A stretch of 64,000 nt of DNA from Leuconostoc inhae (GTDB lineage Bacteria; Bacillota; Bacilli; Lactobacillales; Lactobacillaceae), in NCBI RefSeq assembly GCF_019656015.1, contig NZ_BPKW01000004.1, positions 207,805-271,804 of the forward strand. Direction: 5' to 3'. Position numbers and translations under genes: made by a program. The notes under the pieces were generated by a model. That model was not told the DNA's origin. It did not search any database and saw only the letters and a list, made by a program, of their open reading frames with translations. This document shows, piece after piece, positions 32,431 to 42,547 of the stretch (positions within the stretch are counted from its first letter, which is position 1; every line of letters starts with the position of its first letter).

Positions 32431-35400
32431 ATGTACGCACCTTTACAGATTTTGAGTGCTTATAGCTTATTAAAAAATCCCAACACAATTGAACAAATTA
32501 TTGAAACTGCCCAAAAACGTCATTATCAAGCTATTGCTTTAACCGATATAAATGTGATGTATGGCGCTGTTAAATTTTATGAAATCGCTAAAAAAAATAA
32601 TATCAAGCCCTTATTTGGCGTGACTTTACAAGTTAACGGCTTGGTCAATACTGCGACTGTTTTTCCGATAATACTCATCGCCGAAAACCAAATAGGTTAT
32701 CAAAATTTGATGTGGATTTCTTCAGCCAAGATGACTAACAAAGTTAGCGACATGACATTGGATGTTATTACTGGGCACTTATCAGGCATCAACGTTATTT
32801 TCCCCAATGATAGTGAAATTTCACAGTTTATCGCATCTGAATATACGGAATCAGTTGATTACTGGCAACAGCTGAGCACAAAAATTGACCCCCAAAAATT
32901 ATATTTAGGCATTAACCCAAAATTAGCACCACAAATTCAAGAACGATTAGTATCGTTTAGTGAAAAAAATCAAGCCAAGTTGATTGCATTAGATACGGTT
33001 GACTATCTCAATCCTGATGATGCGTTCACAACACAAGTTTTAAAGGCCATCGAGACAAGTACTAAGTTAGATGATATTAAATTCCTCGCACAACAGTTAG
33101 GAACACATGTATTACAGGATTTTAATGAGATTCAAGCTGCCTATTCAGCAAATAGCGCCTTAGAAACTGCCTACTTGAACAATGAATTGTTAGTATCAAA
33201 GAGTCATGTTGAAATTATCTTTAAACAAACAGCAACATTACCAAAGTTTCAGTTGCCAAACGAAAATCAAACTTCAGAAACTTATTTGCATGATATTGCA
33301 GAAAAAGGTTTATTAGAACGTACTAACGGACGGCAAGTTGCTTTAGAGCAGTATGAGAAGAGATTGCAACACGAATTGCAAGTCATAGATAATTTAGCAT
33401 TTAACGACTATTTTCTAATTGTTTGGGATATTGTCAACTTTGCTCATCAAAAAAATATTCAAATGGGTGCTGGGCGTGGTTCTGCCGCAGGCTCCTTAGT
33501 GGCGTATGTTTTAAAAATTACTGATGTTGATCCGATACAGTTCGGCTTATTATTTGAGCGTTTTTTGAACCCACAACGTATCCAAATGCCAGATATTGAT
33601 ATTGATTGGCCAGATAACAAACGAGATTTGATATTAAACTATTTACATGATAAATATGGACAACGCAATTTTGCGCAAATATTGACGTTTGGCACTTTGG
33701 CAGCTAAGCAGGCGTTAAGAGATACCGCTCGTGTGTTCGGCGTGTCCCAGCAAATGATGAGTCGAATTAGTAACGCTGTACCCCAGGGTAAACAAGGACG
33801 TAAAGTATCGATTGAAGATACTTTAAATGAATCTAATGTTTTGCGAACTGTTTTATCTGATATTGATAATGGGGATTTATTACTTAAAGTAGCACAACAT
33901 ATTGAGGGATTACCACGTAATTATTCAACGCATGCGGCTGGTGTCGTGTTGAGTTTAGAGTCATTGGTTAAAACTTTACCAGTCCAATCAGGCTCAGATG
34001 ATCGCTTATTGACACAATTTGAAAAAAATCCAGTTGAAGCACTGGGATTGCTTAAAATTGATGTCCTTGGTCTATCCAATTTATCTATTTTAGCGCAAAC
34101 ATTATATGAAGCCAAAAAGCAGTTGCCAGATCATTTTAACATTAGTAACATACCACTTGATGATTCAAAAACTTTGGATTTATACGCTAAAGGTGATACG
34201 AACGGGGTTTTCCAGTTTGAATCTTCAGGAATTAAAAATGTATTGCGACAATTAAAACCAACAACTTTTGAACACATTGTTGCAGTTAATGCACTCTATC
34301 GACCAGGACCAAGTCGTAATATTCAAACGTTTATTCAGCGACGACACGGCCGCGAAAAAATTACGATACTTGATGCAAGTCTTAAAACAATTTTGGCGCC
34401 AACGTTTGGCATTATTGTCTACCAAGAGCAAGTCATGTTAGTTGCAGAAACTTTTGCAGGCTTCACCTTAGGTGAAGCTGACCTTTTACGCAGTGCGATG
34501 TCAAAGAAAAAACTAGAAAAAATGACAGCAATGCACGAAAAATTTGTGCAAGGGGCAATTGGCTTGGGTCATGATGGTGAACAAGCTGAGCAGATTTTTG
34601 CCTATATAGATGAATTTGCAAATTATGGGTTTAATCGATCACATGCTGTTGCATATAGTAAATTATCTTTTGAATTAGCCTATATGAAAGCACATTATCC
34701 GGTTGCTTTTTTTACGGCACTATTAAATGCCAATCTTGGGTCACCTGAAAAAATAAGACATTACGTTATGGAGGCAAAATCACGTCACATAGAAGTTAAT
34801 CCGCCCAATATCAACCAATCACAACGTTTTTGGACAGCAGATGATCAAAAATTGCAGATGGGTTTAAATAATATTAGAGGGGTACGAACTGATTTTGTGT
34901 CTGCTGTATTAGAAGAACGGCGAGAGAATGGTCATTTTAAATCAATTCAATCGTTTATTCGTCGTTTGCCTGATAAGTTACGTAAGAAAGATGTTTTGAT
35001 ACAACTTGTTTATGCTGGGGCATTGGATACGTTTGGTTATAATCGGTTAGAATTAATAACTGCGTTACCTGACTTAATTGAAGCAGCTGGATTTGGTGAC
35101 TTTATTTTAAGTGAAACTAAGATAAAGAAAAGTGATGATTTAATGTTAACTGATAAGTTAGCACATGAAAAAGAAGTCATAGGCGTCAATTTATCAGGTC
35201 ACCCATTGGATGCCTTCTCATCACTTATTATCAGTCAAAAATTCGAACAAATTGCCGGCATGACAAAAAAAGACCAAAAAATAAAAAGTATAGTGATTAT
35301 TGATAGTGTTCGTAAGACACGTACCAAAAAAGGTGAAGAAATGGCGTTCATGACCGTTTCTGATATAACCGGAACAATTAGTGTCACCGTATTTAGTCAA

Positions 35401-35769
35401 GTGTTAACTAAAACGAATGATCTATTAAAAACAGGCACAATTATTGAAATTACTGGAAAAGTCGACAGCTATAATGGTAAATTATCAATTATTGCCAATC
35501 AGATACATCATGTGCCTGACACAGAGCCATCGGCATCCGGAACTTGGTTTTTACAGTTTGATAAGGCACACGATACGGTTGAAAATCGGCATGACGTGAT
35601 TGAAATGCTAAAAAAACACCATGGCGATAACCCAGTTGTGATATATTGGCAAAATACGGAACAAAAACAAACCCTTGATTCAAAATTTTGGATGGTTGAT
35701 GAAACCGTTATCATTGCTGAATTATCAACTTTATTAGGCTATAAAAATGTTGTGTTTAGACGAAGTTAA
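32431..35769 (+). CDS. dnaE: DNA polymerase III alpha subunit DnaE
   Basis: Replicative polymerase of the DnaE type; in Firmicutes it works beside PolC, mainly extending primers on the lagging strand. The 1112-residue protein has an N-terminal PHP domain (AIALTDINVMYGAVKFY), the polymerase active site with PDIDIDWPD near residue 387, GAGRGSAAGSLVAYVL, NALYRPGPSRNIQTFIQRR and a C-terminal OB domain (MTVSDITGTISVTVF). Length is typical of DnaE1 in this group. TATAAT at 32376-32381 and a GGAGG before the ATG drive it. Confidence 0.96.
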   Translation: MYAPLQILSAYSLLKNPNTIEQIIETAQKRHYQAIALTDINVMYGAVKFYEIAKKNNIKPLFGVTLQVNGLVNTATVFPIILIAENQIGYQNLMWISSAKMTNKVSDMTLDVITGHLSGINVIFPNDSEISQFIASEYTESVDYWQQLSTKIDPQKLYLGINPKLAPQIQERLVSFSEKNQAKLIALDTVDYLNPDDAFTTQVLKAIETSTKLDDIKFLAQQLGTHVLQDFNEIQAAYSANSALETAYLNNELLVSKSHVEIIFKQTATLPKFQLPNENQTSETYLHDIAEKGLLERTNGRQVALEQYEKRLQHELQVIDNLAFNDYFLIVWDIVNFAHQKNIQMGAGRGSAAGSLVAYVLKITDVDPIQFGLLFERFLNPQRIQMPDIDIDWPDNKRDLILNYLHDKYGQRNFAQILTFGTLAAKQALRDTARVFGVSQQMMSRISNAVPQGKQGRKVSIEDTLNESNVLRTVLSDIDNGDLLLKVAQHIEGLPRNYSTHAAGVVLSLESLVKTLPVQSGSDDRLLTQFEKNPVEALGLLKIDVLGLSNLSILAQTLYEAKKQLPDHFNISNIPLDDSKTLDLYAKGDTNGVFQFESSGIKNVLRQLKPTTFEHIVAVNALYRPGPSRNIQTFIQRRHGREKITILDASLKTILAPTFGIIVYQEQVMLVAETFAGFTLGEADLLRSAMSKKKLEKMTAMHEKFVQGAIGLGHDGEQAEQIFAYIDEFANYGFNRSHAVAYSKLSFELAYMKAHYPVAFFTALLNANLGSPEKIRHYVMEAKSRHIEVNPPNINQSQRFWTADDQKLQMGLNNIRGVRTDFVSAVLEERRENGHFKSIQSFIRRLPDKLRKKDVLIQLVYAGALDTFGYNRLELITALPDLIEAAGFGDFILSETKIKKSDDLMLTDKLAHEKEVIGVNLSGHPLDAFSSLIISQKFEQIAGMTKKDQKIKSIVIIDSVRKTRTKKGEEMAFMTVSDITGTISVTVFSQVLTKTNDLLKTGTIIEITGKVDSYNGKLSIIANQIHHVPDTEPSASGTWFLQFDKAHDTVENRHDVIEMLKKHHGDNPVVIYWQNTEQKQTLDSKFWMVDETVIIAELSTLLGYKNVVFRRS

Positions 35770-35781
35770 CAATATTGTGGC

Positions 35782-35810
35782 TTGTATAAACAACTAATAA
35801 TGTATAAAAT
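35782..35810 (+). promoter_or_regulatory. pyk promoter
   Basis: TTGTAT (35782-35787), 17-base spacer, TAAAAT (35805-35810), about 57 bases before the pyk ATG. Confidence 0.6.
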
Positions 35811-35867
35811 AGAGTTTGGGTAGAGTTGCACAAGCAACAACCAAGATAACTAAGGAGCTATTTAACC

Positions 35868-37289
35868 ATGAAAAAGACGAAAATCGTCTCAACACTTGGT
35901 CCGTCATCATCTGATGTCGAAACAATCGTAAAGTTAATCCAAGCGGGTGCTAATGTATTCCGTTTTAACTTCTCACACGGCGATCACGAAGAACATTTGG
36001 GTCGTATGAATGCAGTTCACGAAGCTGAAAAAATCACTGGTAAAACAGCTGGTATTTTGTTGGATACAAAGGGTGCAGAAATCCGTACAACAAAACAAGT
36101 TGATGGCAAAATTGAATTCCATACAGGAGATACACTACGTATCGCAATGGATGAAAATCTTGAAGGCACAAAGGACAAGATTGCTGTTACTTATGCTGGT
36201 TTGTTTGATGATGTTAATGTTGGTGGACAAGTTTTGTTCGATGACGGTTTGCTTGGTACAACAGTTATTGAAAAAGATGTTGCTAATCGCGAGCTTGTTG
36301 TTCGTATCGATAACGATGGTATTTTAGGTTCACGTAAGGGTGTTAATGCACCTGGTGTTGCAATTAATTTACCTGGTATCACTGAAAAAGATGCTGACGA
36401 TATTCGTTTCGGTTTAGATCATGAAATTAACTATATCGCTGCTTCATTTGTTCGTAAGCCTGAAGATGTACTTGAAATTCGTGCATTATTGAAGGAAAAG
36501 AACATGGAACATGTTCAAATTATTCCTAAGATTGAATCTCAAGAAGGTATTGATAATCTTGATGCGATTCTTGAAGTTTCAGATGCTTTGATGGTGCCAC
36601 GTGGTGACATGGGTGTTGAAATTCCTGCTGAAAATGTGCCTTTGGTTCAAAAAGACATGATTCGTAAGATGAACAAGTTTGGTTTGCCTGTTATTACAGC
36701 AACTCAAATGCTTGATTCGATGGAAGAAAACCCACGTCCTACACGTGCCGAAGCTTCCGATGTTGCTAACGCTGTATTTGATGGTACTGATGCAACAATG
36801 TTATCGGGCGAATCAGCTAATGGTGATTATCCAGTTGAATCAGTTGCTACAATGGCTGCAATTAACGAAAAGGCTGAAACATCATTGCGTGAAAATGGTC
36901 GTCATCAAGAAATCTTGTTTGATGAATCAAGTGCTACTGAATCAGTTGCATCTGCTGTTACACGTATTTCACGCAGCGTAGGTGCTAAGGCTGTTGTTGT
37001 GTCAACGAACTCAGGATATACTGCTCGTATGGTTTCAAAGCACCGTCCTGATGTTAACGTATTAGCAGTGACTTATTCAGAGCGTGTACAACGTGGTTTG
37101 ACTTTGAACTACGGTGTTGTACCTGTTGTTTACGAGGCACCATCATCAATTGATGAAATGATTGCCTTGGCTAAGACAGCGGTTAAAGAGCAAGGTTTGG
37201 CTAACACAGGTGACACGATTGTTATCGCAGCTGGCGTACCAATGTCACAATCTGGTACAACAAACATGATTACTGTTCAAACAGTATAA
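35868..37289 (+). CDS. pyk: Pyruvate kinase
   Basis: Final ATP-forming step of glycolysis. The 473-residue protein has KTKIVSTLGPSS at the N-terminus, the GADVFRFNFSHG-type metal and substrate segment, LMVPRGDMGVEIP, and ITATQMLDSMEENPRPTRAEASDVANAVFDG, all canonical. It lacks the extra C-terminal domain of Bacillus pyruvate kinases, as usual in lactic acid bacteria. Strong codon bias shows high expression. TAAGGAG precedes the ATG. It is monocistronic with a strong terminator. Confidence 0.97.
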   Translation: MKKTKIVSTLGPSSSDVETIVKLIQAGANVFRFNFSHGDHEEHLGRMNAVHEAEKITGKTAGILLDTKGAEIRTTKQVDGKIEFHTGDTLRIAMDENLEGTKDKIAVTYAGLFDDVNVGGQVLFDDGLLGTTVIEKDVANRELVVRIDNDGILGSRKGVNAPGVAINLPGITEKDADDIRFGLDHEINYIAASFVRKPEDVLEIRALLKEKNMEHVQIIPKIESQEGIDNLDAILEVSDALMVPRGDMGVEIPAENVPLVQKDMIRKMNKFGLPVITATQMLDSMEENPRPTRAEASDVANAVFDGTDATMLSGESANGDYPVESVATMAAINEKAETSLRENGRHQEILFDESSATESVASAVTRISRSVGAKAVVVSTNSGYTARMVSKHRPDVNVLAVTYSERVQRGLTLNYGVVPVVYEAPSSIDEMIALAKTAVKEQGLANTGDTIVIAAGVPMSQSGTTNMITVQTV

Positions 37290-37355
37290 TAAACATAAAT
37301 AATCGACAGAACTAATATATGTGCTTGATTAGTATAATATTGGTTTAATAAGTCA

Positions 37356-37394
37356 AAAAGCGATAGTTTCAGTCGAAACTATCGCTTTTTATAT
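37356..37394 (+). terminator. pyk terminator
   Basis: A perfect 15-bp stem, 37356-37370 with 37375-37389, four-base loop AGTC, then T-rich sequence. Confidence 0.95.
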
Positions 37395-37495
37395 TGAGTA
37401 CAAAAATAGTAGATGTTATAAAACCTACCATAATCAAACCGTTATAATTGGTCTAGCTGTTATGATGATAAAAACGATATATAAGGAGCTCTTTT

Positions 37496-38692
37496 ATGAA
37501 TACAGGTGATTTGGCTTGGGTTTTAATATCTGCAGTATTAGTATGGTTAATGACACCAGGATTAGCACTTTTTTATGGTGGATTAGGTGAAAAACGTAAT
37601 TTACTTCACACAATGTTTGTACCGGTTCTTATAATTGGTATTGCTTCATTAGTTTGGTTTATTGTCGGATATTCTTTAGCTTTTGGTGGATCAGGTAATG
37701 TCATAGGCAATTTTAATCATTTATTTATGACTAACGTATCATTTACACAATCGACTAAAAATTTAACAATTCCAGATGGTGCTTTTGCCTTATTTCAAGG
37801 TATGTTTCCGATTATCACAGCAGCAATTATCACTGGATCTGTGATCGGTCGGGTGCGTATTAAAGCAATGATTGTATTCATTACGTTGTGGCTTATTTTT
37901 ATTTATTCACCATTGGCGCATATGGTTTGGGGTGGTGGATTGTTAGCACAATTAGGTGCGATTGATTTTGCCGGCGGCACAGTAGTTCATATTTCAAGTG
38001 GTGTAACTGGCTTAGTACTGGCGATAATGATTGGTCATCGTCATCATGACAAGCATATTCCTGTTAGACCATCGTATGTTTTAATTGGTGGTGCGCTACT
38101 TTGGGTAGGTTGGTTTGGATTTAATTCAGGATCAGCTTTGGCTGCTAATGGAACAGCTGTATTGGCTTTGGTGAATACATGGTTAGCGTCATCGGTAAGT
38201 GTTTTAACTTGGGGAATAGCCGAGTATAAACGGCATAATCGGGCAACCTTAGCTGGTATTACAAGTGGTGGTGTGGCCGGTCTAGTGGCTATCACGCCTG
38301 CAGCTGGATTTGTGGCACCGTGGGCTGCAGTAATTATGGGTCTAGTAGCTGGATTGATTGGTTTTGCTGGTATTACGTTTGTAAAAAATAGTTTTGGCTA
38401 TGATGATACCTTAGATGCTTTTGGTATTCATGGTATTGGTGGGACTGTAGGCGCAATTTTGACCGCAGTGTTTGCTGATAAAAGTATTGGCGGTGTGGCT
38501 GGTGTTATCAATGGTGATGTATCATTACTCTGGAAACAGTTAGTCGCAATTTTGTTTACCATAGCTTTTGCAGCAATTGGGACATTTATTTTAGCAAAAA
38601 TTACTGAGTCTATTGCCGCACCTCTTCGATTAACAGCATCTGAAGAGGCCCAAGGGTATGATAATATTCTTCATGATTTAACACTTGAATGA
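37496..38692 (+). CDS. amtB: Ammonium transporter
   Basis: Amt/MEP/Rh channel for ammonium, forming a trimer in the membrane. The 398-residue protein has eleven predicted membrane segments, GDLAWVLISAVLVWLMTPGLALFYGGL at the N-terminus, FAGGTVVHISSGVTGL (first pore His) and DAFGIHGIGGTVGAILTAVFAD (second pore His region). No GlnK-type regulatory gene is adjacent. AAGGAG is 7 bases before the ATG. A short terminator GGGC/GCCC with seven T follows at 38694-38712. Confidence 0.96.
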   Translation: MNTGDLAWVLISAVLVWLMTPGLALFYGGLGEKRNLLHTMFVPVLIIGIASLVWFIVGYSLAFGGSGNVIGNFNHLFMTNVSFTQSTKNLTIPDGAFALFQGMFPIITAAIITGSVIGRVRIKAMIVFITLWLIFIYSPLAHMVWGGGLLAQLGAIDFAGGTVVHISSGVTGLVLAIMIGHRHHDKHIPVRPSYVLIGGALLWVGWFGFNSGSALAANGTAVLALVNTWLASSVSVLTWGIAEYKRHNRATLAGITSGGVAGLVAITPAAGFVAPWAAVIMGLVAGLIGFAGITFVKNSFGYDDTLDAFGIHGIGGTVGAILTAVFADKSIGGVAGVINGDVSLLWKQLVAILFTIAFAAIGTFILAKITESIAAPLRLTASEEAQGYDNILHDLTLE

Positions 38693-38693
38693 C

Positions 38694-38712
38694 GGGCATT
38701 AGCCCTTTTTTT
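38694..38712 (+). terminator. amtB terminator
   Basis: GGGC (38694-38697), ATTA loop, GCCC (38702-38705) and seven T. The stem is short. Confidence 0.65.
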
Positions 38713-38753
38713 GTGTTAAAATTAAAAGAAAACATATAAAGGGGATCTGTCAT

Positions 38754-39764
38754 TTGTCAATACAAATACAGCAAATTTTTACATTTGAAAATGCAGAGCA
38801 ACAAGCAAAGTTAATTGGTGTTAATGATAATTTTCTGCGTTTAATAGAAGAAGGTTTAACCGTCAAATTACATGCACGTGGCGATCAAATGACTATTAAT
38901 GGTGATGAAGATAAAGTTCAGTTAGCTAACGCTGTCATACATGAATTAACTGGTCTAATCAAACATCAAATTAATATTTCGCCAACTGATGTTGTCAGCG
39001 CAGTCACAATGGCACAACGTGGAACATTGGACTATTTTAGTGATTTGTACTCTGAAACGTTGATTAAAGATAATAAAGGACGCGCAGTGCGCGTTAAAAA
39101 TTTTGGACAACGACAATACATACAAGCTATACGGAAAAGTGATATAACATTTGGTATTGGCCCTGCAGGAACTGGGAAAACCTATCTAGCAGTTGTTATG
39201 GCTATTGCCTCGCTCAAACGTGGTGAAGTAGAACGTATTATTATTACACGCCCTGCTGTTGAAGCAGGCGAATCACTTGGATTTTTGCCTGGCGATTTGA
39301 AAGAAAAGGTAGATCCATATTTACGCCCAATTTATGATGCCATGAATAGCATCATTGGTGCAGAGCATACACAACGTCTAATGGATCGCGGTGTGATAGA
39401 AATTGCGCCTTTAGCCTATATGCGTGGTCGTACACTAGATGATGCCTTTATTATTTTAGATGAGGCACAAAATATAACAAATCAACAAATGAAAATGTTT
39501 TTAACGCGTTTAGGGTTTGGTTCGAAAATGATTGTCAATGGTGATATTTCTCAAATTGACTTGCCACGTGGTGCTCAGTCCGGATTGATTTCGGCACAAC
39601 GTATTTTAAAAGATGTGAACCGTATCATGTTTATCAACTTTAGTAGTGCTGATGTTGTCCGTCATCCAGTGGTTGGTTTGATAGTTAATGCCTATGAAGC
39701 AGCGGAGACTAAACTAGAAGCATTAAAAAAGGAGCAAAAGGCTAATGGATTTAGCAATAATTGA
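38754..39764 (+). CDS. PhoH family ATPase
   Basis: Cytoplasmic ATP-binding protein of 336 residues with an N-terminal KH-like RNA-binding part and the PhoH ATPase domain: ITFGIGPAGTGKTYLAVVMAI (P-loop near 136), RPAVEAGESLGFLPGDLKEKVDPYLRPIYD and FIILDEAQNITNQQMKMFLTRLG. The start is a TTG at 38754 with AAAGGGGA upstream; no ATG fits as well. PhoH-like proteins act in RNA metabolism, and the phoH-ybeY pair is widely conserved. It overlaps ybeY by 20 bases. Confidence 0.93.
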   Translation: MSIQIQQIFTFENAEQQAKLIGVNDNFLRLIEEGLTVKLHARGDQMTINGDEDKVQLANAVIHELTGLIKHQINISPTDVVSAVTMAQRGTLDYFSDLYSETLIKDNKGRAVRVKNFGQRQYIQAIRKSDITFGIGPAGTGKTYLAVVMAIASLKRGEVERIIITRPAVEAGESLGFLPGDLKEKVDPYLRPIYDAMNSIIGAEHTQRLMDRGVIEIAPLAYMRGRTLDDAFIILDEAQNITNQQMKMFLTRLGFGSKMIVNGDISQIDLPRGAQSGLISAQRILKDVNRIMFINFSSADVVRHPVVGLIVNAYEAAETKLEALKKEQKANGFSNN

Positions 39765-40227
39765 CCAGACAAAAAATAGTGTAACGCAATACCATAAAGA
39801 TTTAGTTTATATGATTTTAAATTTTGCTGGAGCCGCTTTAGAGTTGCCAGATAACACAGAAATGTCAGTGACATTTGTTAATAGTGATAAAATTCAGCGT
39901 TATAATCGCGACTATCGTGGTGTCGATAAACCCACAGATGTTATTAGTTTTGCATTAGAAGAGGGGGATGACGCATTTGACTTATCCCCTGAAGATGATT
40001 GGGCCAATGATATTGCTAAAAATATTGGTGATATTTTAGTGTCAGTTGACGTTATTGCCTCACAAGCTGATTATTTAGGTCATAGTTATGAACGTGAGCT
40101 TGGTTTTTTAGTTGTTCATGGCTTCTTGCATTTGAATGGTTACGATCACATGCTAGGTGACGCTGAAGAAAAAGAAATGTTTGATTTACAACGAAAGATT
40201 TTGGATGATTATGGCCTCAAGAGATAA
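39745..40227 (+). CDS. ybeY: Endoribonuclease YbeY (rRNA maturation)
   Basis: Single-strand RNase involved in 16S rRNA 3' end processing and ribosome quality control. The 160-residue protein has the zinc motif HGFLHLNGYDH near residues 125-135, in the expected spacing, and the DKPTDVISFALEE segment typical of the family. AAGGAG lies upstream inside phoH. The 3' end overlaps dgkA by 17 bases, so phoH-ybeY-dgkA are coupled. Confidence 0.95.
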   Translation: MDLAIIDQTKNSVTQYHKDLVYMILNFAGAALELPDNTEMSVTFVNSDKIQRYNRDYRGVDKPTDVISFALEEGDDAFDLSPEDDWANDIAKNIGDILVSVDVIASQADYLGHSYERELGFLVVHGFLHLNGYDHMLGDAEEKEMFDLQRKILDDYGLKR

Positions 40228-40684
40228 CGAACGAACAGAATTAGAGGGCTTACCAGACCATGAAAAGCGACAAACAATGCGCAATAGTAATTTCTTAAAA
40301 GCGATGCGTAACTCACTAAATGGTATCTGGATGATTTTAGTTCGTGAACGAAACATGCGAATCCATGTCGTGTTAGCCTTTTTGATTTTAGTTGCGGGTT
40401 TACATTATGGGTTATACCGTGCCGATTGGTTGTGGGTTACAATGGCTATTTTCATCGTGATTTTTAGTGAATTTTTAAACACAATTATTGAAGCTGTGGT
40501 AGACTTAGTTGTTGAGAAAAAGTATCATCCCCTTGCTAAACTTGCCAAAGATGTTGCAGCAGGGGCAGTGCTGGTAGCTGTAGGTGTTGAAATCATTATT
40601 TTGTTAATTATTTTTCAACCATACGTATGGCGTCAGTTTGGTATTGTAACCAATTTCTCGGATTTATTACACCAGTTTCAATAA
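40211..40684 (+). CDS. dgkA: Diacylglycerol/undecaprenol kinase family protein
   Basis: Small membrane kinase with several membrane segments; in Gram-positives members of this family phosphorylate undecaprenol for wall synthesis. The 157-residue protein has a hydrophilic N-terminus and the conserved FSEFLNTIIEAVVDLVVEKKYHPLAKLAKDVAAGAVL, with catalytic Glu and Asp residues. I chose ATG 40211 within the ybeY end; an ATG at 40277 is a weaker option. It is directly before era, as in many Firmicutes. Confidence 0.9.
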   Translation: MASRDNERTELEGLPDHEKRQTMRNSNFLKAMRNSLNGIWMILVRERNMRIHVVLAFLILVAGLHYGLYRADWLWVTMAIFIVIFSEFLNTIIEAVVDLVVEKKYHPLAKLAKDVAAGAVLVAVGVEIIILLIIFQPYVWRQFGIVTNFSDLLHQFQ

Positions 40685-40794
40685 TAAACCATGGTATGAA
40701 TAGGACTGATATCTATCTGATATTAGGATATAACGCTGGGCAATATGCTCGAGTATATAACAGGAGAAAGTCGACCTAGGCGTCGCATTTATTT

Positions 40795-41706
40795 ATGACA
40801 GAAGTACCATTTAAATCAGGATTTGTTGCCATTATTGGTCGACCAAATGTTGGCAAATCAACGTTACTTAATCGCATTGTTGGCGAAAAGATTGCCATAA
40901 TGTCAGATAAAGCACAAACAACACGTAATAAAATACAGGGTATTTATACAACAGATTTAGCACAAGTTGTATTTATCGACACACCTGGTATACATAAGCC
41001 ACAAAATTCATTAGGTGATTTTATGGTCAAATCAGCTTTCTCTGCTCTGCATGGTGCAGACGCGATTTGGTTTGTTGTTGATGCTTCAATGACACGTGGT
41101 CGTGGTGATGATTTTATTATTAATCGCTTAAAGGAAATTAAAAACACACCAATTTATTTATTAATTAATAAGGTAGATTTACTAGCACCTAAAGATTTAT
41201 TAAATGTTATTGCGAGTTATCAAGAAGATGCTCCGGAATGGGCAGAAGTATTTCCAATTTCAGCACGTGAAGGTGATAATGTACCAGAGTTACTAGATAA
41301 CATTGTTGCTGGCCTTGAAGAAGGACCGCAATATTTTGATGCTGATCAACTAACAGATCATCCCGAACGTTTTGTCATTGGCGAATTAATTCGTGAAAAA
41401 GTCTTACAATTGACGCGACAAGAAGTACCACATTCAGTTGCTGTTGTTATTGATAAAATTTCACGTGAGAACGAAGAAAAAATTCATATTCAGGCTTCTA
41501 TTATCGTTGAACGACCAACACAAAAAAATATTATTATCGGTAAGCAAGGGGCAATGATTAAAGACATTGGTACACGAGCACGCAAAGATATTGAACGTTT
41601 AATGGGAGATAAAGTGTTTCTGGAAACTTGGGTTAAGGTAGAGCCACGTTGGCGTGAGAGGCCACAAGCATTGCAAACGTTGGGATATAGCGAAGAAGAT
41701 TATTAA
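40795..41706 (+). CDS. era: GTPase Era
   Basis: GTPase that binds 16S rRNA near its 3' end and aids 30S maturation. The 303-residue protein has [13 protein letters not shown] (residues 14-26), [16 protein letters not shown], and the C-terminal KH domain with [21 protein letters not shown]. An in-frame TAG at 40777 limits the start to ATG 40795. The nearest good ribosome binding site, AGGAGAAAG (40762-40770), is 24 bases away with a CGAC/GTCG pairing (40772-40785) between; AGGCG at 40778 is closer. Confidence 0.95.
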   Translation: MTEVPFKSGFVAIIGRPNVGKSTLLNRIVGEKIAIMSDKAQTTRNKIQGIYTTDLAQVVFIDTPGIHKPQNSLGDFMVKSAFSALHGADAIWFVVDASMTRGRGDDFIINRLKEIKNTPIYLLINKVDLLAPKDLLNVIASYQEDAPEWAEVFPISAREGDNVPELLDNIVAGLEEGPQYFDADQLTDHPERFVIGELIREKVLQLTRQEVPHSVAVVIDKISRENEEKIHIQASIIVERPTQKNIIIGKQGAMIKDIGTRARKDIERLMGDKVFLETWVKVEPRWRERPQALQTLGYSEEDY

Positions 41707-41755
41707 CAATAGCTAGTTAATCATAATATTTTTTGTGCATTCATGAAGGTAATCG

Positions 41756-42547
41756 ATGTCAGTAATTAAAGGTATTGTGTTGTACACAAGACAATATAAA
41801 GATAACGATTTGTTAGTTCGTATGCTCACAGAAACACGTGGGGTACGAACTTTTTTGGCGCGTGGTGCAAAAAAACAAAAATCTCATTTGGGTGCAGCTA
41901 TGCAGCCGTATACGGTCGTTACATTTGAAGGTGCTTTTCCAAAAAAAAGTGTCGGTTTAGGTTATATTAATAGTATTCAACAAGCTACATATCATAGGCG
42001 ACTCGTTGATGATATTGAAGCAAATGCCTATGCTGCTTTGATTGCGAGTCTGATTGATGAAACATTTGAAGAAGGCGAAGTCATTACGCGATGGTATAAT
42101 CAATTACTATTGGCACTTTTGAAGCTGGATGAAGGATTGGATCCACAAATTATTGCGAATATTTTTGAAATTCAGTTGTTAGTACCCTTAGGGGTGGCAC
42201 CAAACTGGCAAGCTGATCCGATTAGTGGGCAAACGACGGGACGTTTTGATTATTCTGAAAAATACAATGGTATTATTTCTGAGAATCATTATGAACTAGA
42301 TGAACATCGGTTAATGATAGATCAAAAAACAATATTTTATTTGAGACAATTTAGTGTCATAGATTTAAGACAAATTCATCAAATTAAAATATCGATGACG
42401 ACCAAACGTGGATTACAACGTGTCATTGACTATATTTATGAAAATCAAATTGGTCTAAAACCACGTGCTAAAAAATTTATCGAACAAATGCATGCGTGGC
42501 AAAACACGTTGAAAAATTTCAGACAAAAAAAAGAAGGTACATCATGA
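41756..42547 (+). CDS. recO: DNA repair protein RecO
   Basis: Recombination mediator that loads RecA with RecF and RecR and anneals single strands. The 263-residue protein has the N-terminal OB fold (VIKGIVLYTRQYKDNDLLVRMLTE, ARGAKKQKSHLGAAMQPYTVV) and a helical C-terminal part. It lacks a visible zinc-cysteine set, as in several RecO proteins. GAAGGT precedes the ATG. Downstream of era as in Bacillus; the stop overlaps the asparaginase start by 4 bases. Confidence 0.93.
   Translation: MSVIKGIVLYTRQYKDNDLLVRMLTETRGVRTFLARGAKKQKSHLGAAMQPYTVVTFEGAFPKKSVGLGYINSIQQATYHRRLVDDIEANAYAALIASLIDETFEEGEVITRWYNQLLLALLKLDEGLDPQIIANIFEIQLLVPLGVAPNWQADPISGQTTGRFDYSEKYNGIISENHYELDEHRLMIDQKTIFYLRQFSVIDLRQIHQIKISMTTKRGLQRVIDYIYENQIGLKPRAKKFIEQMHAWQNTLKNFRQKKEGTS

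Noticed and set aside
36010..36981. Open frames inside pyk (+1 shifted)
   Set aside because: These arise from biased codon use in a highly expressed gene and do not resemble proteins.
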